Below are positions 55,034-63,074 of a DNA stretch of 64,000 nt, piece by piece (within the stretch, counting starts at the first letter, position 1; every line of letters starts with the position of its first letter). The notes below the pieces were generated by a model that was not told the origin of the DNA, ran no database searches, and worked only from the letters and a program-made list of their open reading frames with translations. Origin of the DNA: Burkholderiaceae bacterium (GTDB lineage: Bacteria; Pseudomonadota; Gammaproteobacteria; Burkholderiales; Burkholderiaceae_C); NCBI GenBank assembly GCA_024235995.1, contig JACKLI010000001.1, positions 3,348,001 through 3,412,000 on the forward strand, read 5' to 3'. A program made the translations under genes and the position numbers.

Positions 55034-56221
55034 ATGCAACGTCGCTCCCTCATCGCCCTGGCCGCCGCGGCCGCCCTCGTCAGCACCTCGGCGCTGGCCG
55101 CCGGCGAGATCAAGATCGCCCACGTCTACAGCAAGACCGGCCCGCTGGAGGCCTACGGCAAGCAGACGCAGACCGGCCTGATGATGGGGCTGCAATACGC
55201 CACCGGCGGCACCATGGAGGTGGCGGGCAAGAAGATCGTGGTGATCGAGAAGGACGACCAGGGCAAGCCCGACCTGGGCAAGAGCCTGCTGGCCACCGCC
55301 TACGCCGACGACAAGGCCGACCTGGCCGTGGGGCCCACCAGCTCGGGCGTGGCGCTGGCCATGCTGCCGGTGGCCGAGGAGTACAAGAAGATCCTGCTGG
55401 TCGAGCCCGCCGTGGCCGACTCGATCACCGGCGAGAAGTGGAACAAGTACATCTTCCGCACCGGCCGCAACTCCAGCCAGGACGCCATCAGCAACGCCGC
55501 CGCGATGGACAAGGACGGCGTCTCCATCGTCACCCTGGCGCAGGACTATGCCTTTGGCCGCGACGGCGTGAAGGCCTTCAAGGAGGCGCTCAAGCACGCC
55601 AAGATCGTGCACGAGGAATACCTGCCGCAAAGCACCACCGACTTCACGGCCGGCATCCAGCACGCCATCGACGCGCTGAAGGACAAGCCCGGCCGCAAGG
55701 CCATCGAGGTGATCTGGGCCGGCGGCACGCCGCCGTTCGCCGCCCTGGCCGCGCAGGACCTGAAAAAGCGCTACGGCATCGAGGTCTTCACCGGCGGCAA
55801 CATCCTGCCGGCCATGGCCGCCTACAAGAACTTCCCCGGCATGGAAGGCGCCACCTACTACTACTTCGGCATCCCCAAGAACCCGGCCAACGACGCGCTG
55901 GTGGCCATGCACTACAAGCAGTTCAAGGCGCCGCCCGACTTCTTCACCGCCGGCGGCTTTGCCGCCGCCGAGGCCATCGTCACCGCGCTCAAGGCCACGG
56001 GTGGCGACACCAATACCAACAAGCTCATCAAGACCATGGAGGGCATGAGCTTCGACACGCCCAAGGGCAAGATGACCTTCCGCAAGGAAGACCACCAGGC
56101 CATGCAGAGCATGTACCACTTCAAGATCAAGGTGGACCCGGCCTTTGCCTGGGGCGTGCCCGAGCTGGTGCGCGAGATCAAGCCCGAGGACATGCAGATC
56201 CCGATCCGCAACAAGCGCTGA
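55034..56221 (+). CDS. Branched-chain-amino-acid-type ABC transporter substrate-binding protein
   Basis: The 395-residue protein has a signal peptide (RRSLIALAAAAALVSTSALAA) and a LivK-like fold: IKIAHVYSKTGPLEAYGKQT, VAGKKIVVIEKDDQG, GPTSSGVALAMLPVAEEY and ALAQDYAFGRDG-like LAQDYAFGRDGVKAF. It delivers ligand to the LivHM permease. The ligand is probably not a branched-chain amino acid, since aromatic-acid transporters share this family. The ATG at 55034 has GGAG upstream. It is the first gene under the sigma-54 promoter. Confidence 0.93.
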   Translation: MQRRSLIALAAAAALVSTSALAAGEIKIAHVYSKTGPLEAYGKQTQTGLMMGLQYATGGTMEVAGKKIVVIEKDDQGKPDLGKSLLATAYADDKADLAVGPTSSGVALAMLPVAEEYKKILLVEPAVADSITGEKWNKYIFRTGRNSSQDAISNAAAMDKDGVSIVTLAQDYAFGRDGVKAFKEALKHAKIVHEEYLPQSTTDFTAGIQHAIDALKDKPGRKAIEVIWAGGTPPFAALAAQDLKKRYGIEVFTGGNILPAMAAYKNFPGMEGATYYYFGIPKNPANDALVAMHYKQFKAPPDFFTAGGFAAAEAIVTALKATGGDTNTNKLIKTMEGMSFDTPKGKMTFRKEDHQAMQSMYHFKIKVDPAFAWGVPELVREIKPEDMQIPIRNKR

Positions 56222-56228
56222 TTGTCTG

Positions 56229-56298
56229 GTTGAGCGTTCAGCGTTGAGCGTTGAGCGAGCGGTATTCCACGCTGAACGCTCAACGCCCAACGCTCAAC
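56229..56298. repeat. GTTGAGCGTT tandem and inverted repeats between binding protein and livG
   Basis: The left side has GTTGAGCGTT-CAGCGTTGAGCGTTGAGCG. The right side is its near reverse complement (CGCTGAACGCTCAACGCCCAACGCTCAAC) after a short AT-containing loop. The transcript could fold into a long hairpin, a plausible stabiliser of the upstream binding-protein mRNA. The heptamer GAGCGTT occurs four times or more. Confidence 0.75.
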
Positions 56299-56306
56299 CT
56301 CTGCCC

Positions 56307-57074
56307 ATGCTTGAGACCGAGAACCTCACCATCCGCTTTGGCGGCCACGTGGCCGTCGACGCGGTCACGTGCGCGTTTGCGCCGGGTACTCTGACGGCCA
56401 TCGTCGGGCCCAACGGCGCGGGCAAGACCACCTACTTCAACCTGATCTCGGGCCAGCTCAAGGCCACGAGCGGGCGCGTGCGCCTGAACGGGCGCGAGCT
56501 GACGGGCCTGGCGCCGTCGGCGCGCACCAAGGCCGGGCTGGGGCGGGCGTTCCAGCTCACCAACCTGTTTCCCAACCTGAGCGTGCTGGAAAACGTGCGC
56601 CTGGCCGTGCAGGCCACGCAGGGCGGCGCGCAGGCGCTCAACCCCTGGCGCATCTGGAGCGACCACCGCGACTGGACGGCGCGCGCCCACGCCATCCTGC
56701 AATCGGTGGCCATGCAGGGCCAGCAGGACATGCCCGTGGCCAGCCTGCCGCACGGCGACCAGCGCAAGCTGGAGGTGGCGCTCTTGATGGCGCTCGACCC
56801 GCAGGTCTACATGTTCGACGAGCCCACCGCCGGCATGAGCCACGACGAGGCGCCCGTGATCCTGAACCTGATCCGCGCGCTGAAAAAGGACAAGCGCAAG
56901 ACCATCCTGCTGGTGGAACACAAGATGGACGTCGTGCGCGAGCTGGCCGACCGCATCATCGTGCTGACCAACGGCCAGCTGGTGGCCGACGGCGAACCGG
57001 CCGAGGTGATCGCATCGCCGGTGGTGCAAAAAGCCTATCTGGGCGTGGGTCAGGATGAGGAGGCCGCAGCATGA
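56307..57074 (+). CDS. livG: Branched-chain-amino-acid-type ABC transporter ATPase LivG
   Basis: The 255-residue ATPase has ETENLTIRFGGHVAVDAV, Walker A GPNGAGKTTYF, GLGRAFQLTNLFPNLSVLENV, LPHGDQRKLEVALL as signature-like region, FDEPTAGMS as Walker B, and the LivG-type VEHKMDVVREL. The LSGGQ is replaced by LPHGDQ-like sequence, frequent in this family. It overlaps livF by four bases. Confidence 0.94.
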   Translation: MLETENLTIRFGGHVAVDAVTCAFAPGTLTAIVGPNGAGKTTYFNLISGQLKATSGRVRLNGRELTGLAPSARTKAGLGRAFQLTNLFPNLSVLENVRLAVQATQGGAQALNPWRIWSDHRDWTARAHAILQSVAMQGQQDMPVASLPHGDQRKLEVALLMALDPQVYMFDEPTAGMSHDEAPVILNLIRALKKDKRKTILLVEHKMDVVRELADRIIVLTNGQLVADGEPAEVIASPVVQKAYLGVGQDEEAAA

Positions 57075-57799
57075 GCGACAACCTGCTCACGCTCGAAGGC
57101 GTGCACACCCACATCGGCGCCTACCACATCCTGCACGGCGTCGATCTGCAGGTGCCGCGCGGCCAGCTCACGCTGCTGCTGGGGCGCAACGGCGCGGGCA
57201 AGACCACCACGCTGCGCACCATCATGGGCCTGTGGCCCGCCAGCCAGGGCCGCATCCGCTTCGGCGGCCAGGACATCACGGCGCGCCATACGCCGCAGAT
57301 CGCGCAGGCCGGCATCGCCTACGTGCCCGAGAACATGGGCATCTTCGCCGACCTGACGGTGAAGGAGAACATGGTGCTGGCCGCGCGCGGCGCGCGCACC
57401 GCGGCGCAGATCGACGGCACGCGCCTGCAGTGGATCTTCCAGCTCTTTCCGGCGGTCGAGAAGTTCTGGAACCACCCGGCCGGCAAGCTGTCGGGCGGGC
57501 AAAAGCAGATGCTGGCCGTGGCCCGCGCCATCGTCGAGCCGCGCCAGCTGCTGATCGTGGACGAGCCCAGCAAGGGCCTGGCGCCCGCCATCATCAACAA
57601 CATGATCGACGCCTTTGCCCAGCTCAAGCAAAGCGGCGTGACGATCCTGCTGGTGGAGCAGAACATCCACTTCGCCCAGCGCCTGGGCGACAGCGTGGCC
57701 GTGATGGACGACGGCCGCATCGTGCACGCCGGCAGCATGGCCGCGCTGGCCGCCGACGAGGCGCTGCAGCAGCGGCTGCTGGGGTTGTCGCTGGCATGA
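57071..57799 (+). CDS. livF: Branched-chain-amino-acid-type ABC transporter ATPase LivF
   Basis: The 242-residue ATPase has VHTHIGAYHILHGVDLQVPRG, Walker A GRNGAGKTTTL, the LivF-type GIAYVPENMGIFADLTVKEN, signature LSGGQKQML and Walker B LLIVDEPSKGL. It pairs with LivG as the second nucleotide-binding subunit. It overlaps livG by four bases (ATGA). A dispersed element follows in the gap to livH. Confidence 0.95.
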   Translation: MSDNLLTLEGVHTHIGAYHILHGVDLQVPRGQLTLLLGRNGAGKTTTLRTIMGLWPASQGRIRFGGQDITARHTPQIAQAGIAYVPENMGIFADLTVKENMVLAARGARTAAQIDGTRLQWIFQLFPAVEKFWNHPAGKLSGGQKQMLAVARAIVEPRQLLIVDEPSKGLAPAIINNMIDAFAQLKQSGVTILLVEQNIHFAQRLGDSVAVMDDGRIVHAGSMAALAADEALQQRLLGLSLA

Positions 57800-57868
57800 A
57801 ATTCAAGGCAAATCGGCTTGTCGCCCGCATCCATCCTGCGCAAGCAGCTCACTTATTCATAGTATCGG
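57800..57868 (+). repeat. AT-rich dispersed element between livF and livH
   Basis: It runs AAATTCAAGGCAAATCGG, GCCCGCATCCATCCTGCGCAAGCAGCT, then ATTCATAGTATCG, ending just before the livH ATG. It shares long blocks with 17225-17293 and with 43321-43368, so it links the family together. Confidence 0.7.
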
Positions 57869-57875
57869 TGCGGGC

Positions 57876-58859
57876 ATGAAAGCGTTCGACCTCGACTACA
57901 AGCCCCTGCTGCTGGTGCCCGTGCTGGCTGCCCTGGCACTGCCGCTCATCGGCTCGGGCTCCACCTGGCTGACGCTCACCGTGGCGGGCTTGGCCATGGG
58001 CATGATCGTCTTCATCATCGCCTCGGGCCTGACGCTGGTGTTCGGCCTGATGGACGTGCTCAACTTCGGCCACGGCGTGTTCATCGCGCTGGGCGCCTTC
58101 GTGGCCACCAGCGTGCTGGGCGCCATGGGCGGCTGGACGGGCTCGCCCGAGCTGTGGCGCAACCTGCTGGCCGTGCTGCCGGCCATGGCGGCGGCCATGC
58201 TGGTGGCGGGCGCGGTGGGCGTGGCCTTCGAGCGCTTCATCGTGCGCCCGGTGTACGGCCAGCACCTCAAGCAGATCCTCATCACCATGGGCGGCATGAT
58301 CATCGGCGAGGAGCTGATCAAGGTCGTCTGGGGCCCGCAGCAGATCCCGCTGCCGCTGCCGGCCGGCATGCAGGGCTCGTGGCTGCTGGGCGAGGCCGTG
58401 ATCGAGAAATACCGTGTGGTGGCCGTGATCGTCGGCGCGGTGGTGTTTGCCGCCCTGCTGTGGACGCTGGCGCGCACCAAGGTGGGCCTGCTCATTCGCG
58501 CCGGCGTGCAGGACCGCGAGATGGTGGAGGCGCTGGGCTACCGCATCCGGCGGCTGTTCGTCGGCGTGTTCGTGGCCGGCAGCGCGCTGGCCGGTCTGGG
58601 CGGCGTGATGTGGGGGCTGTACCAGCAGATCGTGGTGCCGCAGATGGGCTCGCAGGTCAACATCCTGATCTTCATCGTCATCATCATCGGCGGGCTGGGC
58701 TCTACCTCCGGCGCGCTGATCGGCGCGCTGCTGGTGGGGCTGATGGCCAACTACACCGGCTTTCTGGCCCCCAAGGTGGCGCTGTTCTCCAACATCGCGC
58801 TGATGGTGGCGGTGCTGCTGTGGCGCCCCCAAGGGCTCTATCCCGTGACCAACCGATGA
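57876..58859 (+). CDS. livH: Branched-chain-amino-acid-type ABC permease LivH
   Basis: The 327-residue protein has about eight membrane helices, with the LivH signature SGLTLVFGLMDVLNFGHGVFIALGAF and the later ALGYRIRRLFVGVFVAGSALAGLGG and IIIGGLGSTSGALIGAL. It forms the inner-membrane pathway with LivM. An extended periplasmic loop with MGGMIIGEEL follows the third helix. It starts 76 bases after livF. Confidence 0.94.
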   Translation: MKAFDLDYKPLLLVPVLAALALPLIGSGSTWLTLTVAGLAMGMIVFIIASGLTLVFGLMDVLNFGHGVFIALGAFVATSVLGAMGGWTGSPELWRNLLAVLPAMAAAMLVAGAVGVAFERFIVRPVYGQHLKQILITMGGMIIGEELIKVVWGPQQIPLPLPAGMQGSWLLGEAVIEKYRVVAVIVGAVVFAALLWTLARTKVGLLIRAGVQDREMVEALGYRIRRLFVGVFVAGSALAGLGGVMWGLYQQIVVPQMGSQVNILIFIVIIIGGLGSTSGALIGALLVGLMANYTGFLAPKVALFSNIALMVAVLLWRPQGLYPVTNR

Positions 58860-58905
58860 TCGTGTCCCACCCCCAGGCTCCACACGCTGCGCGTTGTTGC
58901 GCCTC

Positions 58906-58951
58906 CCCCCTGCGAGGGGGCGCACCCTGTGGCCGGGGAAACCCCGGCCAC
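58906..58951. repeat. GC-rich double hairpin between livH and livM
   Basis: CCCCCT-GCG-AGGGGG is followed by a perfect 10-base stem GTGGCCGGGG-AAA-CCCCGGCCAC (58929-58951). No T-tract follows, so transcription into livM is likely. The element looks like a dispersed palindromic repeat of REP type that widened this gap to 180 bases. Confidence 0.65.
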
Positions 58952-59039
58952 GGGAGCCTTGGCATGGCCTGCTCCGCGGCCTTCGGCATTTTTGAGGTGG
59001 ATGCGCCTGCTGCGCTGCATTGCAACCGGGATCATTGAC

Positions 59040-60122
59040 ATGCTGTTTAGCCGCCTACTCTCCAACGACCTGCCGCGCAGCAAGTGGCTGGCCGCCGTGC
59101 TCGTGCTCATCGTGCTGGGCCTGGCTTGCGCGCCCTTCGTGTTTCCGGGCGTCAAGGCGCTCAACGTGGCGGCCAAGGTGCTGATCTTCATCGTGCTGGT
59201 GGCGGCGTTCGATCTGCTGCTGGGCTACACCGGCATCGTCAGCTTTGCGCACACCATGTTCTTCGGTATCGGCGCCTACGGCATCGCCATCGCCTGCACG
59301 CGCCTGGGCGCCAACTGGGCGGCGCTGGCCGCCGGCACGCTGGGCGCGCTGGCGCTGTCGCTGGTGCTGGCGCTGCTGATCGGCCTGTTCTCGCTGCGCG
59401 TACGCGCCATCTTCTTTGCCATGATCACGCTGGCCGTGGCCGCCGCCTTCCAGACCCTGGCCTCGCAGCTGTCGGCCATCACCGGCGGCGAGGACGGCCT
59501 GAGCTTCAAGCTGCCCGAGTGGCTGTCGCCCAGCTTCGAGCCGTTCGACACCGAGGTGCTGGGCGTGCTGATCGACGGCAAGGTCGTTGCCTACTACCTG
59601 CTGTTCGTCGTCTGCGTGCTGCTGGTGCTGGCGCTGCTGCGCATCGTCAACTCGCCCTTCGGGCGCGTGCTGCAGGCCATCCGCGAAAACGAGTTCCGCG
59701 CCGAGGCCATCGGCTACCGCGTGGTCGTCTACCGCACGCTGTCCTCCGTGCTGTCGGCCCTGTTCGCCACGCTGGCCGGCTGCATGCTGGCGATCTGGCT
59801 GCGCTACAACGGGCCCGACACCTCGCTGTCCTTCGAGATCATGATCGACGTGCTGCTGATCGTCGTCATCGGCGGCATGGGCACCGTGTACGGCGCGCTG
59901 GTCGGCTCGGTGCTGTTCATGGTGGCGCAAAGCTACCTGCAGGACCTGCTGCGCCTGGCCGGCGAGGCCACCGCCGCCGTGCCGCTGCTGCCCGCCCTGT
60001 TCTCGCCCGACCGCTGGCTGCTGTGGCTGGGCCTGCTGTTCGTGCTTTCGGTGTACTACTTCCCCACCGGCGTGGTGGGCAAGCTGCGCGCGCGCCAAGC
60101 GGCCTTCCCATCTCACGGATGA
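59040..60122 (+). CDS. livM: Branched-chain-amino-acid-type ABC permease LivM
   Basis: The 360-residue protein has about nine helices and LivM features: LNVAAKVLIFIVLVAAFDLLLGYTGIVSFAHTMFFGIGAY, the cytoplasmic ALRIVNSPFGRVLQAIRENEFRAEAIGY loop (ABC coupling EAA-like) and VIGGMGTVYGALVGSV. I chose the ATG at 59040 because earlier starts pass through the palindromic repeat region. Its stop overlaps the hydrolase start by four bases. Confidence 0.93.
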   Translation: MLFSRLLSNDLPRSKWLAAVLVLIVLGLACAPFVFPGVKALNVAAKVLIFIVLVAAFDLLLGYTGIVSFAHTMFFGIGAYGIAIACTRLGANWAALAAGTLGALALSLVLALLIGLFSLRVRAIFFAMITLAVAAAFQTLASQLSAITGGEDGLSFKLPEWLSPSFEPFDTEVLGVLIDGKVVAYYLLFVVCVLLVLALLRIVNSPFGRVLQAIRENEFRAEAIGYRVVVYRTLSSVLSALFATLAGCMLAIWLRYNGPDTSLSFEIMIDVLLIVVIGGMGTVYGALVGSVLFMVAQSYLQDLLRLAGEATAAVPLLPALFSPDRWLLWLGLLFVLSVYYFPTGVVGKLRARQAAFPSHG

Positions 60123-61012
60123 CCATGCCCTTCACCTCCAACTACCTCGTCTGCTCTGGCCGCCAGTTGCACTACACCGACTGGCAGCCCGCCGCCGGCC
60201 CGGTGCGCGGCACCGTCATCGCCTGGCACGGCCTGGCGCGCACCGGGCGCGACATGGACGAGCTGGCCGCGCACCTGTCCGCGCGTGGCTGGCGCGTGGT
60301 CTGCCCCGACACCATCGGCCGCGGCCTGAGCCAGTGGGCCGGCGCGCCCGAGCACGAATACTGCCTGGCCTTCTACGCCCGGCTGGCGCGCGAGCTGCTG
60401 GTGCAGCTGGACATCGCCCGCTGCCACTGGGTCGGCACCTCGATGGGCGGCGCGCTCGGCACCGTGGCGGCATCGGGCTACTTCGAGCCCGAGCTGAAAA
60501 ACCGCATCCAGAGCCTGGTGCTCAACGACAACGCGCCGCAGCTGGCGCCCGCCGCCATCGAGCGCATCAAGCAATACGCCGGCAGCCCGCCCGCCTTTGC
60601 CACCGTGACCGAGCTGGAGGCCTTCTTTCGCGCCGCCTACCAGTCCTACGGCTGGCTCAGCGACGCGCAATGGCGGCGCCTCGCCGAGACCAGCACGCGC
60701 CGCCTGCCCGACGGGCGCGTGACGCCGCACTACGACCCGGCCATCGTCGGCCAGTTCACGCACCACCCCGACGACTACGCGATCTGGCACCACTACGACG
60801 CACTGCACATCCCGGTGCTGCTGCTGCGCGGCGCGCAGTCCGACCTAGTGCGGCGCGAGACCGCCGAACAGATGCGCACGCGCGGCCCCGGCGCGCGCGG
60901 GCAGCTGCAATGGATCGAGGTGCCCGACTGCGGCCACGCGCCGGCGCTCAACGTGGCGTCGCAGCTCGATCCGGTCACGGCCTTCATCGAAGCCGCCGCC
61001 CACCCGCGCTGA
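60119..61012 (+). CDS. Alpha/beta hydrolase co-transcribed with the ABC transporter
   Basis: The 297-residue protein has VIAWHGLARTGRDMDELAAHL (oxyanion), nucleophile Ser in WVGTSMGGALG, LLLRGAQSDLV with likely Asp, and catalytic His in VPDCGHAPAL. The ATG overlaps the livM stop (ATGA), so it is the last gene of the transporter operon and probably hydrolyses an imported ester or ring-cleavage product. No signal peptide is present. It is convergent with the iclR gene. Confidence 0.9.
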   Translation: MTMPFTSNYLVCSGRQLHYTDWQPAAGPVRGTVIAWHGLARTGRDMDELAAHLSARGWRVVCPDTIGRGLSQWAGAPEHEYCLAFYARLARELLVQLDIARCHWVGTSMGGALGTVAASGYFEPELKNRIQSLVLNDNAPQLAPAAIERIKQYAGSPPAFATVTELEAFFRAAYQSYGWLSDAQWRRLAETSTRRLPDGRVTPHYDPAIVGQFTHHPDDYAIWHHYDALHIPVLLLRGAQSDLVRRETAEQMRTRGPGARGQLQWIEVPDCGHAPALNVASQLDPVTAFIEAAAHPR

Positions 61013-61024
61013 CGGGTGCCCTGA

Positions 61025-61783
61025 CTACGGCCCCTGCCAGCCCAGCGCCGCCGAAATGCGCTGGCACGCCGCGCGCAGCGCCTGCGCGGCCTCGCCGTCG
61101 GCATCGGCCTGCAGCGAAGCGGCCGGACCCACCAGCGTCAGGGCCAGCAGCAGTTGGCCCTGGGCGTCGAACACCGGCACCCCCAGCGCGTTGATGCCGG
61201 CGGCGTATTCGCCCTCGACCACCGCCACGCCGCGCCAGCGAATCTGCTCGCGCAGCAAAACCGGCAGCACGCCAGCATGCGCGTCGGACCAAGCGGCAAA
61301 GACGCGCCCGGTGGCCGAGCTCTGAAGGTCGAACAAGGCGCCCTCGACCACGCCCACCGACACCCCCTGCCCTGGCTGGCACACGCGCACCGCCGTCACC
61401 CCCGCCTCGCCCTGCACCGCCACCAGGCAGGTGCAGCCCAGCGCCTGCGCCAGGCTGCGCGCCTCGGCCGTGGCCAGCGCGATCCAGTCCTGGCGCGCCA
61501 GCCAGGCCAGGGCCAGGTTGCGCACCGCCGGGCCGACCTCGTAGCCGCCGCTGGCCGCGTCCTGCTGCACCCAGCCGGCGCGCCCCAGGCTGACCAGGTA
61601 GCGGTAGGCCTTGGCCCGGTGCATGCCGGCCAGCCGCGCCAGCTCGGACAGTCCGCAGGCCCTGGGTTGGCGCGCCAGCACGTCGAACAGGGCCAGGCCC
61701 AGCTCGACCGACTGGATGCCCACCGGCGCGGCGGCGACCGGCTCGGCCGGGGCGCTGGATGGCGGCTCTGCTTGCTTGTTCAT
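61025..61783 (-). CDS. IclR-family transcriptional regulator
   Basis: The 252-residue protein has an N-terminal winged HTH (SVELGLALFDVLARQPRACGLSELARLAGMHRAKAYRYLVSLGRAGWVQQ) and the C-terminal IclR effector domain (GYEVGPAVRNLALAWL, AAGINALGVPVFDAQGQ). It diverges from the dioxygenase gene, with a TGTTA-N9-TAACA repeat between them. IclR members often control aromatic degradation genes. The first 18 residues are Ala/Pro-rich and not conserved. Confidence 0.92.
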   Translation of the reverse strand: MNKQAEPPSSAPAEPVAAAPVGIQSVELGLALFDVLARQPRACGLSELARLAGMHRAKAYRYLVSLGRAGWVQQDAASGGYEVGPAVRNLALAWLARQDWIALATAEARSLAQALGCTCLVAVQGEAGVTAVRVCQPGQGVSVGVVEGALFDLQSSATGRVFAAWSDAHAGVLPVLLREQIRWRGVAVVEGEYAAGINALGVPVFDAQGQLLLALTLVGPAASLQADADGEAAQALRAACQRISAALGWQGP

Positions 61784-61891
61784 GGGTTTTCGGCTGACAC
61801 GATGCGCGCATACCCCTGCTGCCAGGCGGGCGGATGGTTGACGTGTGAACGAGTATGCCTTAAATTCCGTCTGTTCCTTATTTCATAACGT

Positions 61892-61910
61892 TGTTATTTT
61901 AATCGTAACA
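61892..61910. promoter_or_regulatory. Possible IclR operator upstream of the dioxygenase gene
   Basis: TGTTA-TTTTAATCG-TAACA, in an AT-rich stretch of the IclR-dioxygenase divergent gap, ends 16 bases before the dioxygenase start. It overlaps the likely promoter, so it could be the IclR site. The arms are only 5 bases. Confidence 0.45.
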
Positions 61911-61925
61911 CACTGGAGACCCAGC

Positions 61926-63053
61926 ATGAAGAACTTCATCAACTTTCCCCTGGCCGAAGGCGTGCACAGCCGCCAGGCCCACTGCGACATTCCCGACGGC
62001 CTGTACGAGCGCGAGCACGGGCGCAACGGCTTCTTCGGCCCGGCCAGCCACATCCTGCACACGCACAAGCCCACCGGCTGGACCAAGTGGGAAGGCCCGC
62101 TGGAGCTGACCCTGCTGGACCTCAACAAGCTCGAAGACAGCGCCCCCTGCCCCTGGAAGGCGCGCCGCTTCATGCACAACGCGCAGACGCAGGTGCATTT
62201 CTGGAAGTTCGGCGCCTCCATGCCCGAGCTGGCGCGCAACGGCGACGGCGACATGATCCTGTTCTTCCACAAGGGCGAGGGCGACTTCTATTGCGACTAC
62301 GGGCACATGACGTACCGCGAGGGCGACTACATCAACATCCCGCGCGGCACCAGCTGGCGGCTGGAGACCAAGGTGCGCAACGAGGTGCTGACCATCGAGG
62401 CCACCGAAGACTTCTTCATGCTGCCCGAGCGCGGCATCCTCGGCCACCACGCGCAGTTCGACCCGGCGGTGCTGGACACGCCCAAGATCGACGAGGCCTT
62501 CAAGGCCCAGCAGGGCGAGTTCGAGACCCGCGTGCGCGCCAAGCGCCGCGGCCAGGTCACCACCGTCACCTTCCCCTACAACTTCCTCGACGCCGCGGGC
62601 TGGCACGGCACCTGCGTGCCGGTCAAGCTCAACTGGCGCGACATCCGCGAGCTGCTGTCCGACCGCTACCACCTGCCGCCGACGGTGCACGCCACCTTCC
62701 TGTCCAACACCATCATCGTCTGCACCTTCGCGCCGCGCCCGATCGAGAGCGACCCGGGCGCGCTGAAGGTGCCGTTCTTCCACAACAACGACGAGTTCGA
62801 CGAGTCCATCTTCTACCACCAGGGCAACTTCTTCTCGCGCGACAACATCCAGCCCGGCATGTTCACGCTGCACCCCTCGGGCTTCCACCACGGCCCGCAC
62901 CCCAAGGCCTTCGCGGCCGCGGCGGCCAACAACCAGGGCGAGCACAAGTACACCGACGAGGTGGCGGTGATGATCGACTCGCGCTACCCGCTCGAGCTCG
63001 ACAACGTCGACGCCGTCAAGGTGCCGGACTACCTGGACTCCTGGAAGGAGTAG
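61926..63053 (+). CDS. Homogentisate 1,2-dioxygenase-like protein (short form)
   Basis: The 375-residue protein is shorter than HmgA (about 430-440). It has GNGDGDMILFFHKGEGDFYCDYGHMTYREGDYI-type cupin strands, and the C-terminal metal region FFHNNDEFDES with HPSGFHHGPHP. These align with the HGD ligands His335, Glu341 and His371, with one residue of spacing difference between the first two. GGAGA precedes the ATG. It likely cleaves an aromatic ring or related substrate; homogentisate itself is not certain. It is divergent from the IclR regulator. Confidence 0.85.
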   Translation: MKNFINFPLAEGVHSRQAHCDIPDGLYEREHGRNGFFGPASHILHTHKPTGWTKWEGPLELTLLDLNKLEDSAPCPWKARRFMHNAQTQVHFWKFGASMPELARNGDGDMILFFHKGEGDFYCDYGHMTYREGDYINIPRGTSWRLETKVRNEVLTIEATEDFFMLPERGILGHHAQFDPAVLDTPKIDEAFKAQQGEFETRVRAKRRGQVTTVTFPYNFLDAAGWHGTCVPVKLNWRDIRELLSDRYHLPPTVHATFLSNTIIVCTFAPRPIESDPGALKVPFFHNNDEFDESIFYHQGNFFSRDNIQPGMFTLHPSGFHHGPHPKAFAAAAANNQGEHKYTDEVAVMIDSRYPLELDNVDAVKVPDYLDSWKE

Positions 63054-63074
63054 GCCGGCGAGCGCAACGGCCGC

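Noticed and set aside
58906..58951. Hairpins considered as a terminator between livH and livM
   Set aside because: No T-tract follows and livM is required for the same transporter.
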